Shown: positions 1 through 6,693, numbered from the stretch's first letter. The stretch is 10,002 bases of DNA from Candidatus Heimdallarchaeota archaeon (GCA_027364495.1 DAHXPE010000150.1:1-10002), one strand, 5' to 3'. Notes: generated by a model not told the origin, from the letters alone. Made by a program: numbers and translations.

Positions 1-2
1 AC

Positions 3-320
3 GAGAAAAAAGTTTTTGAATACCAATTGAATACCTTTTTTCCTATTGATGTAGAAAATAATTTTCTACAACAATTTATTTTAGAAATGTTAGTAGCAAT
101 GATGCCTCAATCAATACCTGAAGCCTTTGGATATAATAAACCACTATTTATTGCTGATAAGGTAGCAAAGTTTTACTTAACCGAATTTAAACGTTTATTA
201 ATTTCTATGAGCGGTTTGATTGGAAATAGTACGTCACTTCGCAAAGAATCTTATGCTTATGAAAAATTTAGAGATACTAGGGAAGAAATTGAATCAAACC
301 GTCGAAACATCGAGGCTTAA
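3..320 (+). CDS. C-terminal end of a NurA-like nuclease (gene starts before the window)
   Basis: The reading frame is open from the left edge to a TAA at 318-320. The first in-window start-like codon (TTG at 27) lies inside it and is preceded by sense codons, so this is the 3' end of a longer gene. About 106 residues are visible. The stretch LVAMMPQS...GYNKPLFIADKVAKF resembles the end of the NurA nuclease domain, where a hydrophobic helix is followed by a Gly-Tyr-x-x-Pro-Leu strand and an Ala-Asp-Lys helix. NurA is a 5'-3' nuclease that works with the HerA motor in archaeal DNA-end resection. The active-site aspartates would lie upstream, out of view. A HerA-like gene follows on the same strand about 590 nt later, which supports the call. 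The tail after residue 70 is charged and probably helical. That it is a real coding end is fairly sure; the NurA identity is an inference from a short segment. Confidence 0.6.
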   Translation, partial: EKKVFEYQLNTFFPIDVENNFLQQFILEMLVAMMPQSIPEAFGYNKPLFIADKVAKFYLTEFKRLLISMSGLIGNSTSLRKESYAYEKFRDTREEIESNRRNIEA

Positions 321-356
321 AAAATTTTAAAATAATCAGCTAAATAAAATTTATTT

Positions 357-361
357 AGGTG
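357..361 (+). promoter_or_regulatory. Shine-Dalgarno site for the zinc-ribbon microprotein
   Basis: AGGTG lies 6 nt before the ATG at 368. It supports translation of the short downstream gene and the choice of that ATG. Confidence 0.45.
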
Positions 362-367
362 CGTGGT

Positions 368-496
368 ATGTATAGGCGTCCTACAGAAAATGACAAGGGT
401 AAAAAGCGCTTATGTTTAAACTGTAAAGCAATTATACCAATAGAAAACCAATATTGCTGGAGATGTGGAATAAAATTATTTAGTGATTATGATTAA
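368..496 (+). CDS. 42-residue zinc-ribbon microprotein
   Basis: This short ORF (ATG to TAA, 42 residues) carries two clean Cys pairs: Cys16-x-x-Cys19 (CLNC) and Cys30-x-x-Cys33-Gly (CWRCG), with a 10-residue spacer. This is the usual layout of a zinc ribbon, with one zinc held by two knuckles. The N-terminus is basic (YRRP, KGKKR), which could contact nucleic acid or a protein partner. The second knuckle, Tyr-Cys-x-x-Cys-Gly, is like those at the ends of many archaeal zinc-ribbon proteins. It starts 47 nt after the stop of the NurA-like gene, behind an AGGTG site, so it may share that transcript. No membrane segment or other domain fits in this length. It could instead be a remnant of a larger zinc-ribbon protein, but the frame is intact and the four cysteines are kept. 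Its partner and role are unknown. Confidence 0.65.
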   Translation: MYRRPTENDKGKKRLCLNCKAIIPIENQYCWRCGIKLFSDYD

Positions 497-504
497 TCAA
501 TGAC

Positions 505-713
505 TACTTGGTCAGATTGGGAATTTTTCAAGACGAATTCTTCTTGTTTTAGAAGGAAAATTATTTTTAGATTTGGAGGATTCAGCTATTAAAATGCAAC
601 CTTGGCAAGGATTCACTCTCTCATATGGATTTGTACATAGAACAAGAGCCTCCTGAAAAGGCTATTTTTTTGATGGTTGAAAAAAAAATGTTAAAGCTAC
701 TGCTGATCTATAA
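505..713 (+). pseudogene. Broken cupin-domain protein gene
   Basis: Three adjacent frames read together as the second half of a small cupin. A piece ending GIFQDEFF matches the usual ENEDELFF strand. The frame from 546 gives VLEGKLFLDLED, then QPWQGFTLSYGFVHRTRA, and stops at a TGA at 654. A shift near 650 gives APEKAIFLMVEKK. A further shift in the A-run at 681-688 gives NVKATADL and a TAA at 711. The order of a VLEGKL strand, a GxF turn, a G-x-x-HR metal-side strand and a final VEKxNVxAT strand is that of short single-domain cupins (mannose-6-phosphate isomerase-like). The first 40 or so residues, with the HxH motif, are not recognisable. With three shifts and no start it cannot make the protein. 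The left boundary is approximate. The shifts could in part be sequencing errors in short repeats, but the missing 5' half argues for true decay. Confidence 0.6.
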
Positions 714-899
714 ATAAGAATAAAATTAAATTCAAAAATTTTTGTTAAGCCATTTTTTAAAATTTTTTATTAAACAAATTCTTTTCCTAATTGATTTTTT
801 ATTTTAAGCAAAATTCTTGTATATTATTTACTTTCAATACGGTCATTCGCTTTATTTTAAATATAAAATTGAAATTTTATTAACCAGAAAAATATCATA
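714..899 (+). other. Non-coding leader region before the HerA-like gene
   Basis: This is very AT-rich DNA with no ORF of note on either strand. It separates the dead cupin gene from the HerA-like gene and probably holds that gene's promoter. TATA-like stretches occur near 819-830 and 855-868. Confidence 0.5.
855..868 (+). promoter_or_regulatory. Candidate TATA box for the HerA-like gene
   Basis: TTTTAAATATAAAA is centred about 50 nt before the ATG at 912. An archaeal start site about 25 nt downstream (around 887) would leave a short leader that still includes the Shine-Dalgarno site at 900-905. In DNA this AT-rich a TATA match is weak evidence alone. Confidence 0.35.
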
Positions 900-905
900 A
901 AGGAG
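900..905 (+). promoter_or_regulatory. Shine-Dalgarno site of the HerA-like gene
   Basis: AAAGGAG ends 6 nt before the ATG at 912. It is the best ribosome site in the window and fixes the start of the HerA-like gene. Confidence 0.75.
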
Positions 906-911
906 AATTAC

Positions 912-2807
912 ATGGAACAAATAAAAGAATTAGAGATTTTCAATTATTTCAATGATATCTTTACTGACTTACAGGGAACATTTAGCGGTAGATTGTCTGG
1001 AGTTATTCCACTAAGAGGGAATGCTGTAACAGGTGAAGCAACAGGAACGCAATCAAAATTTATTGTCAAAATTAAAGCGCCTTATTCACGAGAATTGATG
1101 CGCCAATTTGAGGAGGGGATGCTTTTAGCAATTCCAAATTTCAAATCCACACCAATTGAAGCAAAATTAACTCTATTTGAAATAACAGAAATAAAACCAG
1201 AACATTTCGGATTAAATGGTTTATCAGATAGTTCTTTTTATCCATTACAGATGGAAATTATCGAACAATCAGAGATAGACTGGCAAAATGCAGATTCATC
1301 CACGATGATCATTCAAATAGTTGCTATTCCTATTAACTATTCACTGGTTATAACGACGACAAATGGTAAAAAACCAGAATTTCGTAAAGGTTTCGAGTAT
1401 CCTATTCCAGGTAGTCCTGTTAAAATACTCAATGAGAAAATTATAGATCGCATGTACAACGAAAAGATCTTAAAGAAAAATAATTGGACTACTGAAGCCA
1501 AAGAATTGTGGGATGCTGTTACTGATCCTAAAATAAATCCAAGACTAGGCACTCTCAACATGTTTGACAACATTCCCCTGTATCTTGATTATGATTCACT
1601 AATTCGCTATCATTTCGGCATTTTTGCATTTACTGGTGGTGGTAAATCTAATTTGCTTTCAAATATTCTACGTCGAATCCTATACCATACTGACAGTAAA
1701 ATTGTTATTTTTGACGTCAGCTCAGAGTATCCCTGTTTACTAGCTGATATCTTAGCGGATGAACAAATTAAAAGCAAAGTTATTCTCGAAAGTCCAATTC
1801 AAGACGTTGATCAATTCTATCGAGGGATCGTTAAACCACGGCAATTTGAAGATGATGAGCGTTTCACAGCTATCTTCCAAAAGGTCTTAGATTTAGGTAG
1901 AGTTACCAATTTTTCACGTAGCTTTGGAATCGTACCTACATATCAAGACATTATAGATGAACTAGATGAAATACGTAAGGGAAATTTAGATAAGCCACAT
2001 TATGTCAATGCTATTGAAGAAATATTTAATGCTGTTGTCAATTTTATTCAACTGGAGGATATTTCGGAGAAAAATTTTATAACAAATGAATTTGTTGATT
2101 TTCTAGTCGTAAAAAGTACTCAAGCAATGGATAAATTCAATGTTCATGATAAATCCGGTTTATACGCTTGGGCTACTTCTCGATCAACATTGAAAACGAT
2201 AATAGCTAATCATGAAGCTAATAAATCATCAAATCATAAAGGAGCTACTATTAAAGATCTTGAACAATGGCTAAAGGAAGATACTCGAGTATTAATATTA
2301 TCGATCGCTGATCCAAATATCCTACGAGAAATCGTTATTGAACTCACAAATAATGTCCTTTATCAACGTAAAAGAGATTTTTCTTTAAGACCATATATTT
2401 TGTTTGTTTTTGATGAAGCGCAAGAATTTTTACCTTCATATGCTTTAGCTCAACAAGGAAATACAAAATTGAGTACGAACAGAGTTGAAGCACTCTTAAG
2501 ACAAGGCAGAAAGTATGGATTAGGTTGCTGTATTGCAACACAAAGAATTGCCTATCTCAACAGTAATGCACTTCAGCAATTGCACACCTTTTTTGTCGGA
2601 CCACTTCCAAGACCTTATGATCGGGTTGTTGTTTCATCAACATTTTTAATAGATACAGCTATATTAGAAAAGACCCTTGAATTTGCACCAGGTCAATTTT
2701 TACTTTCTTCTTATGTAGCTTCAGGAATTGAAAACGTTCCAATTTTATTTTCAGCTGATAATAACGAAGAGGAATTAGAAAAACTTGTCAATCATAATCT
2801 AAAATAG
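912..2807 (+). CDS. HerA-like hexameric DNA-translocating ATPase (HAS-barrel/DUF87 type)
   Basis: The 631-residue product is a FtsK/HerA-superfamily ATPase. Residues 1 to about 160 are beta-rich and fit the HAS-barrel N-domain. The P-loop is FTGGGKSN (240-247, Lys245, Ser246); the first position of the motif is Ala239 where Gly is usual. Walker B is ILFVFDEAQEF with Asp501 and Glu502. A conserved Arg-rich helix follows (Arg524, Arg530, Arg533 of RQGRKYG), which includes candidate arginine fingers. The sensor strand is IATQR (541-545). Between P-loop and Walker B lies a helical stretch of roughly 200 residues typical of the DUF87 core. HerA forms a hexameric ring that pumps DNA for the nuclease NurA, usually with Mre11-Rad50; related pairs act in phage defence. 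A NurA-like gene end lies upstream on the same strand. Length is a little above classical HerA (about 500-600). No signal peptide or membrane segment is seen. The ATPase family is sure; the exact role (repair or defence) is inferred. Confidence 0.87.
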   Translation: MEQIKELEIFNYFNDIFTDLQGTFSGRLSGVIPLRGNAVTGEATGTQSKFIVKIKAPYSRELMRQFEEGMLLAIPNFKSTPIEAKLTLFEITEIKPEHFGLNGLSDSSFYPLQMEIIEQSEIDWQNADSSTMIIQIVAIPINYSLVITTTNGKKPEFRKGFEYPIPGSPVKILNEKIIDRMYNEKILKKNNWTTEAKELWDAVTDPKINPRLGTLNMFDNIPLYLDYDSLIRYHFGIFAFTGGGKSNLLSNILRRILYHTDSKIVIFDVSSEYPCLLADILADEQIKSKVILESPIQDVDQFYRGIVKPRQFEDDERFTAIFQKVLDLGRVTNFSRSFGIVPTYQDIIDELDEIRKGNLDKPHYVNAIEEIFNAVVNFIQLEDISEKNFITNEFVDFLVVKSTQAMDKFNVHDKSGLYAWATSRSTLKTIIANHEANKSSNHKGATIKDLEQWLKEDTRVLILSIADPNILREIVIELTNNVLYQRKRDFSLRPYILFVFDEAQEFLPSYALAQQGNTKLSTNRVEALLRQGRKYGLGCCIATQRIAYLNSNALQQLHTFFVGPLPRPYDRVVVSSTFLIDTAILEKTLEFAPGQFLLSSYVASGIENVPILFSADNNEEELEKLVNHNLK

Positions 2808-2879
2808 ATTCTTGAAATAATTAGTTTTCACTATTGTATTGTCAAGGTATAAAATAAAAATTGGTTCCTTTTCTAAATT

Positions 2880-2886
2880 AAAAAAA
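2880..2886 (-). terminator. T-run terminator after the ClbS/DinB-like gene
   Basis: Read on the minus strand there is a run of seven T starting 8 nt after the stop codon of the gene at 2895-3350. Archaeal transcription often ends at such T-runs without a hairpin. The 12-bp palindrome ATTTAGCTAAAT (2889-2900) overlaps the stop. Confidence 0.35.
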
Positions 2887-2894
2887 TTATTTAG

Positions 2895-3350
2895 CTAAAT
2901 ATTGAATCTTTTTTGTAATTTAGGAATATGATCTGGATAGTGAGCATAGGACTCACCAGCTATGAAATTGCCAACAGATTTTTTCATACCTAGAAAGGAA
3001 CTGTCTAATTCTGGTTGGTTTAATTTCTCCGTTTCAGAATATAATTCTTTAAATGTTTTATTGGCATTCTCTGTAATCTCTTTCAAACTTTTGGCATGTG
3101 TTTTGGTAAAGTTTTCTTCGTTCCTATCATCATCAGACCTTGTATAGAAAGGATTGTCTTCCATTGATTTTTTCTTTAACACATTCACTGCTTCTCTTTC
3201 ATAGAGACTCAAATGAGAAATTACATCTTTAAGAACCCATTTTTTGTCAATAATTTCATTTTCTAAGCCTTTCTCTTGAATTTTTTTAGATACACTAATT
3301 AAAAGCTCATGTTGGGCCTTTAAATTTTGTAATAATTCTGCTTTATGCAT
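2895..3350 (-). CDS. ClbS/DfsB family (DinB-like) four-helix bundle protein
   Basis: The 151-residue product has the layout of the ClbS/DfsB branch of the DinB superfamily. There is an N-terminal helix (KAELLQNLKAQHELLI), then WVLKDVISHLSLYE, where Trp38 and His46 sit in the second helix, and a C-terminal helix with ESYAHYPDHIPKL (His137, His141). His46, His137 and His141 match the three positions that bind metal in many DinB proteins. ClbS itself protects bacteria from the genotoxin colibactin, but most relatives have no known substrate. No membrane segment is present. The start is the ATG at 3350; no strong ribosome site precedes it. The GH15 gene lies 236 nt upstream on the same strand, too far for tight coupling. 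The fold assignment is good. A role in detoxifying a reactive compound or in thiol-dependent transfer is only a guess. The family is mainly bacterial, so old transfer is possible. Confidence 0.75.
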   Translation of the reverse strand: MHKAELLQNLKAQHELLISVSKKIQEKGLENEIIDKKWVLKDVISHLSLYEREAVNVLKKKSMEDNPFYTRSDDDRNEENFTKTHAKSLKEITENANKTFKELYSETEKLNQPELDSSFLGMKKSVGNFIAGESYAHYPDHIPKLQKRFNI

Positions 3351-3586
3351 GTTTTCACAACTTCAGTTAATTGCTTGACAAAGCTGTAAATTCAAAAATT
3401 GTTTTAGTTAAAACTTTTATCCATTCATTATTAAAGATCAAAACTTCCTTAACTTATAGTAAACTTTTGAGTTTCAAGTTCAAAGTTGTTAATTTAAAGC
3501 AATTGCAATTCTTTATTTTTAAAATATATTTTTAGAAACGGTTAGTCAGAATGAATCGTTAGATTAGTTTCTTGAATTATCATTTA
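3351..3586. other. Intergenic gap between two minus-strand genes
   Basis: This AT-rich stretch has no coding frame that I can defend. It has a small inverted pair (AACTTT at 3461-3466, AAAGTT at 3480-3485) and an AATTGCAATT palindrome near 3500. It presumably holds the end of the GH15 transcript and the promoter of the gene ending at 2895. Confidence 0.4.
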
Positions 3587-5449
3587 TTAAATAGAACGTA
3601 TTAATTCTATTCGCATCGGTTCTCGTCCTTTATACTTTTTATTCTTCATTATTCCTATATACCTTGCGCTATTTATCAAACCTAAATGGCTGAATGCTTG
3701 AGGGTAATTTCCTATCTGCCTATTAATTTCTGGGTCAAATTCTTCCGCAAGAAGGCCAAGAGGACTTGCTAATTTCAAAATACCTTTGAAATAACTTTCT
3801 GCTTCAGATATTTTACCTGATAAAGCTAAAGTATTAACTAACCAAAATGTACATAGAATAAATGTCCCTTCTTTTCCCTGTAACCCATCATCTGAGTTAT
3901 ATCGATAAACCAAACCGTTTTTTGTCAGATATTTAATGGTTGCATCTATTGTTCCTTGGACTCTCGAATCATTTATAGGTAAAAATCCCATAATTGGGAT
4001 TAAAAGACTGGTAGCGTCTAAAACAGTTTTTTCTGGTTCTAATACCTGTAAAAATGTGTACATTGATTTATTAAATCCTTTTTCAAGAATAGCATTTTTT
4101 ATGGTATCACGTTCGGTAATCCATCTATTGATATTTCCCATTAACTTGTATTCCTGCGCAATTAAGACACCTCGATCAAGAGCAACCCAGCACATGAGTT
4201 TGGAATAAGTAAAATGTTGGGGTCCACCACGAACCTCCCAGATACCAGAATCTTTTGTGTTCCAGACATTACAAACATGATCACAAATCCTGGAAATAAA
4301 ATTCCACTCATCATTAGTTAATTTTTGTTCATCAACGAGGGTCTCATACATCATCAAGACAAATTCACCGAAAATGTCTAATTGTTTCTGATCAAAAGCA
4401 CCATTTCCTATCCGAACTGGGTGGGATTTTTTATATCCTTCTAAATGGTCCAAAACCTGTTCTTGTAAATTGGATTCTCCTTCTAAGCTATACATAATTC
4501 TCATTTTTGCTGGATCAAGACTGTCCAAACATTTATTTTTAAGCCATTTAAAGAAATTATCAGCTTCAGAACCATGATCTATGCTGTAGAGAGTTCTGAT
4601 AGTGAAAGAAGCATCTCGGATCCATGAAAAACGATAATCCCAATTTCGTTCTCCACCAATCATCTCTGGAAGAGACGTTGTAGGAGCAGCTGCTATCGAT
4701 CCAACTGATCTATGAGTTAATAACTTTAAAACTAATCCAGATCGAACTACGAGATCGTGCCAAGGTCCATTGAAGATACAATTCTCTTTATCGCAAATAT
4801 GGACCCAAGATTGCCAATAATTGCTTGTAACTTTTAAAATTGTCTCACAAAAATGTGGTTTCAAAATTTCATCATTATTATACTTCAGCACAGCCCAGTA
4901 TTCATCTCCAGAGACAATATCAAGATCAACATAAGCACCAGTATCTTTTATAACCGGTTTTATAGGGCTTTTAGTATAAATTTCTAAATAAATTTTAGAT
5001 TTCTCTCCTTCAGCGACAATTTGATTATTTAATGCATAAAATTTGGGTATTTCCCTGGCATAATTAGGTCTTGGCTCAAAAGTTATTCTAAGTGGCATTG
5101 TTCCTGAAATACTGGTTATTTTACGAAATATAATATTCAATGATGAAAGTTCATGTCTTTGACGAGTAGGCATGAAATCAGTCACTATTATCTCACCAGT
5201 TTTCGTTTTAAACCTTGTTTCAAGAATATTGGTTCCTAAAATGTATTGTTGTTCTGATTTCCAATCATTTTTAGGAGTTATTGAAAATGAACCTCCTTTA
5301 TTTACATCTAATAGGGAGCAAAATATACTTGGGGATTCTAGATGTGGAAAACAACACCAATCAATTGACCCATCGTTACCAACAAGGGCACAGGTTAGTA
5401 GATTACCAATAATACCGTAGTCTTCAAGATTTTTATACTTTTTAACCAA
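3587..5449 (-). CDS. GH15 family glycosidase (glucoamylase/trehalase type)
   Basis: The 620-residue product spans both parts of prokaryotic GH15 enzymes. Residues 1 to about 230 are the beta-rich trehalase-like N-domain, opening with LEDYGIIGNLLTCALVGNDG and SIDWCCFPHLESPSIF. Residues about 235-600 are the (alpha/alpha)6 barrel. Its signatures are LPEMIGGERNWDYRFSWIRDA (260-280), SGIWEVRGGPQHF with Glu405 as likely general acid, and GLLAEEFDP with Glu569 or Glu570 as likely base, followed by GNYPQAFSHLGLINSA. These enzymes release glucose from the ends of alpha-glucans or split trehalose; the substrate cannot be told from sequence here. There is no signal peptide, so it acts in the cytosol, perhaps on storage glucan or trehalose. 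The start is a TTG at 5449: an in-frame stop lies 15 nt further upstream, no ATG lies between, and the conserved DYG motif begins at residue 10. A weak AGAG site precedes it. Length is normal for the family. Confidence 0.9.
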   Translation of the reverse strand: MVKKYKNLEDYGIIGNLLTCALVGNDGSIDWCCFPHLESPSIFCSLLDVNKGGSFSITPKNDWKSEQQYILGTNILETRFKTKTGEIIVTDFMPTRQRHELSSLNIIFRKITSISGTMPLRITFEPRPNYAREIPKFYALNNQIVAEGEKSKIYLEIYTKSPIKPVIKDTGAYVDLDIVSGDEYWAVLKYNNDEILKPHFCETILKVTSNYWQSWVHICDKENCIFNGPWHDLVVRSGLVLKLLTHRSVGSIAAAPTTSLPEMIGGERNWDYRFSWIRDASFTIRTLYSIDHGSEADNFFKWLKNKCLDSLDPAKMRIMYSLEGESNLQEQVLDHLEGYKKSHPVRIGNGAFDQKQLDIFGEFVLMMYETLVDEQKLTNDEWNFISRICDHVCNVWNTKDSGIWEVRGGPQHFTYSKLMCWVALDRGVLIAQEYKLMGNINRWITERDTIKNAILEKGFNKSMYTFLQVLEPEKTVLDATSLLIPIMGFLPINDSRVQGTIDATIKYLTKNGLVYRYNSDDGLQGKEGTFILCTFWLVNTLALSGKISEAESYFKGILKLASPLGLLAEEFDPEINRQIGNYPQAFSHLGLINSARYIGIMKNKKYKGREPMRIELIRSI

Positions 5450-5731
5450 AAAATTAATCTCTTAAAAAATCAGTTTTTCTTAATAGTAAAAACTAAAACA
5501 TGGGAACTAATCTAACGTGATTTACAAATTAGAAATCTCAAATAAATCGTTCAATTTACAGATATGAGAATAGTTTATAGTTTGTTATATCTAAATAAAT
5601 TTTACTTATAATTAATAAATAAAGTTATCGTTTATGAATTATTTGGTTTGTCTGCATAAACCATAAAAATTCCAAATTTCGAAAAACAAAAACTCCAATG
5701 CGATATAATTTTTTTAAAAATCTATCTTAAA

Positions 5732-5830
5732 TGGATTTCACAGATGTAAATACCAAAATACTATTTATTTAGAATAAAATTTATCTTAATATTTTCTATA
5801 GCGAATGCAAAAATTAAGATTTGAAATCCA
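5732..5830. repeat. Nested inverted repeat upstream of the flavodoxin gene
   Basis: A perfect 9-bp pair (TGGATTTCA/TGAAATCCA) encloses a perfect 8-bp pair (ATCTTAAT/ATTAAGAT). The right arms of both are one base apart (5820 and 5822). The inner arms are pure AT plus one C/G and may be chance; the outer arms are less so. It ends 78 nt before the flavodoxin ATG and could be an operator or just random in AT-rich DNA. Confidence 0.3.
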
Positions 5831-5877
5831 CATTTTTTGAGAAAATTAAGAATCTTTGTTTTGGATACTTACAAGAC

Positions 5878-5885
5878 TATAAAGG
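5878..5885 (+). promoter_or_regulatory. TATA-like box placed for a leaderless flavodoxin transcript
   Basis: TATAAAGG is centred about 27 nt before the ATG at 5909, the distance expected from TATA box to transcription start. With no ribosome site directly before that ATG, this suggests a leaderless message. The same AAAGG could instead act as a ribosome site for a three-codon frame (ATG AAT TAT TAG) at 5890-5901. Confidence 0.4.
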
Positions 5886-5908
5886 ATTAATGAATTATTA
5901 GAATCTTT

Positions 5909-6382
5909 ATGAGAATTCTAATTCTATATGATTCTTTGTATGGGAACACTGAAAAAATTGCTTTAGCAATAGGAGACACTACAAAACTTGAACATCAAAC
6001 AAATATAATAAAAGTTGATCACAATACTACAGTAGATCTACAAGAAGTTGATTTACTAATTTTAGGTTCTCCAACTCATGGTGGCCGATACACTGAGCCA
6101 GTTAAGAAATTCATTGATAAACTACCAAAAAATGTATTTGTAAACCTAAAAGTAGCAACTTTCGACACAAGCTTTCCGACTACAAATATGGGTTTTTTCC
6201 TAAATAACGTAGCCAAGATATTTGGAAACGCAGCTCCAAGAATAGCAAAATCTCTAGCAAAAAAGGGGTTGACAATAATTGATTCAAACATATTCTATGT
6301 CTTAGGAAAAGAAGGTCCTTTACAGGAGGGAGAAATTGAACGTGCAAAGAAATGGACCGACGAGCTTCTCAAGAAAATATAA
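5909..6382 (+). CDS. Flavodoxin-family protein (FMN-binding electron carrier)
   Basis: The 157-residue product is a single flavodoxin-like domain of normal length. The first strand and FMN phosphate loop read LILYDSLYGNTEKIA, with Ser9, Asn13 and Thr14 around the phosphate site. The second FMN loop is GSPTHGGRYTEP (53-64). The strand VATFDTSFP and the end motif GKEGPLQEGEIERAKKW match archaeal and clostridial flavodoxin-fold proteins, which carry electrons or help reduce heme or quinone intermediates. No signal peptide is present, so it is cytosolic. The start is the ATG at 5909; MRILILY begins the first strand directly, so no earlier start is needed. No Shine-Dalgarno site lies at proper spacing, which fits leaderless translation. 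Next gene-like pieces downstream are decayed, so it appears monocistronic. The family is sure; the redox partner is unknown. Confidence 0.88.
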   Translation: MRILILYDSLYGNTEKIALAIGDTTKLEHQTNIIKVDHNTTVDLQEVDLLILGSPTHGGRYTEPVKKFIDKLPKNVFVNLKVATFDTSFPTTNMGFFLNNVAKIFGNAAPRIAKSLAKKGLTIIDSNIFYVLGKEGPLQEGEIERAKKWTDELLKKI

Positions 6383-6389
6383 TAAATTC

Positions 6390-6526
6390 AACATATTAAA
6401 CAGCCCATCAGCTATTGAGATCGCTAGAAAAAAAGCGAAAGAAAAACATTTTCAAATAACTTGAATGAATTTGGAGGAGATATTGGAAAAATAGTAAGAA
6501 ACTTTCTAGTACCAAAAAATCGTTAA
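6390..6526 (+). pseudogene. Fragment resembling a class I methyltransferase
   Basis: Just after the flavodoxin stop one frame reads SPSAIEIARKKAKEKHFQIT and stops at 6462-6464. It resembles the helix after motif II of SAM-dependent methyltransferases (aspartate, Ser-Pro-x-Ala-Ile-Glu-x-Ala-Arg-x-Lys-Ala). A second frame then reads NEFGGDIGKIVRNF and LVPKNR to a TAA at 6524. No start codon, glycine-rich motif I or other methyltransferase motif is near. It is best read as debris of one gene, or of two. The match is short, so the family is tentative. It is not a piece of the methyltransferase at 8985-9767, whose matching helix reads quite differently. Confidence 0.3.
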
Positions 6527-6549
6527 TAAGGAAAGAAAAATAAAAAAAG

Positions 6550-6592
6550 AGGTTTCTGGGTTTTTATGAAATTTTCTATCTACAAGAAACCT
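6550..6592. repeat. 8-bp inverted repeat with flanking A-runs
   Basis: AGGTTTCT (6550-6557) pairs perfectly with AGAAACCT (6585-6592), with a 27-nt loop and a possible extra G-T pair. A7 runs lie just outside each arm on the plus strand, so on the minus strand the hairpin is followed by a T7 run, as in a minus-strand terminator. No intact minus-strand gene ends close by. Confidence 0.4.
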
Positions 6593-6693
6593 TAAAAAAA
6601 CAAAGTTTACGTAAAAGTTAAAATATATTGCAACATAAAAACCTTTGTCTAATTCAGAAATTGACAACCCATTAAAATAATACAACTCATGAG

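Larger units (their letters stand above)
5450..5908. other. Divergent intergenic region between the GH15 and flavodoxin genes
   Basis: These 459 nt carry no convincing gene on either strand; the longest start-to-stop frames checked are under 20 codons. The region should hold the two divergent promoters. It includes a nested inverted repeat: TGGATTTCA (5732-5740) with TGAAATCCA (5822-5830), enclosing ATCTTAAT (5783-5790) with ATTAAGAT (5813-5820). Close to the flavodoxin start there is a TATA-like box. Confidence 0.5.

Noticed and set aside
505..713. Programmed frameshifting in the cupin gene
   Set aside because: Three separate shifts plus a missing 5' half are far better explained by decay.
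1337..1573. Minus-strand frame of 78 codons
   Set aside because: It lies inside the HerA-like gene and has no domain; it is a shadow of the real frame.
2344..2541. Minus-strand frame of 65 codons
   Set aside because: It sits opposite the Walker B region of the HerA-like gene, with no protein features of its own.
1..2807. Calling a defence island around the HerA-like gene
   Set aside because: Apart from the HerA-like ATPase and a probable NurA end, no SIR2, restriction, toxin or other defence gene is present, so a housekeeping repair role is equally likely.
2962..3147. Plus-strand frame of 61 codons
   Set aside because: It is antisense to the ClbS/DfsB-like gene; the hydrophobic run reflects reverse-complement bias.
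3936..4208. Plus-strand frame of 90 codons
   Set aside because: It is antisense to the conserved barrel of the GH15 gene; a shadow.
5172..5420. Plus-strand frame of 82 codons
   Set aside because: It is antisense to the N-domain of the GH15 gene.
6076..6291. Minus-strand frame of 71 codons
   Set aside because: It is antisense to the flavodoxin gene; no motif.
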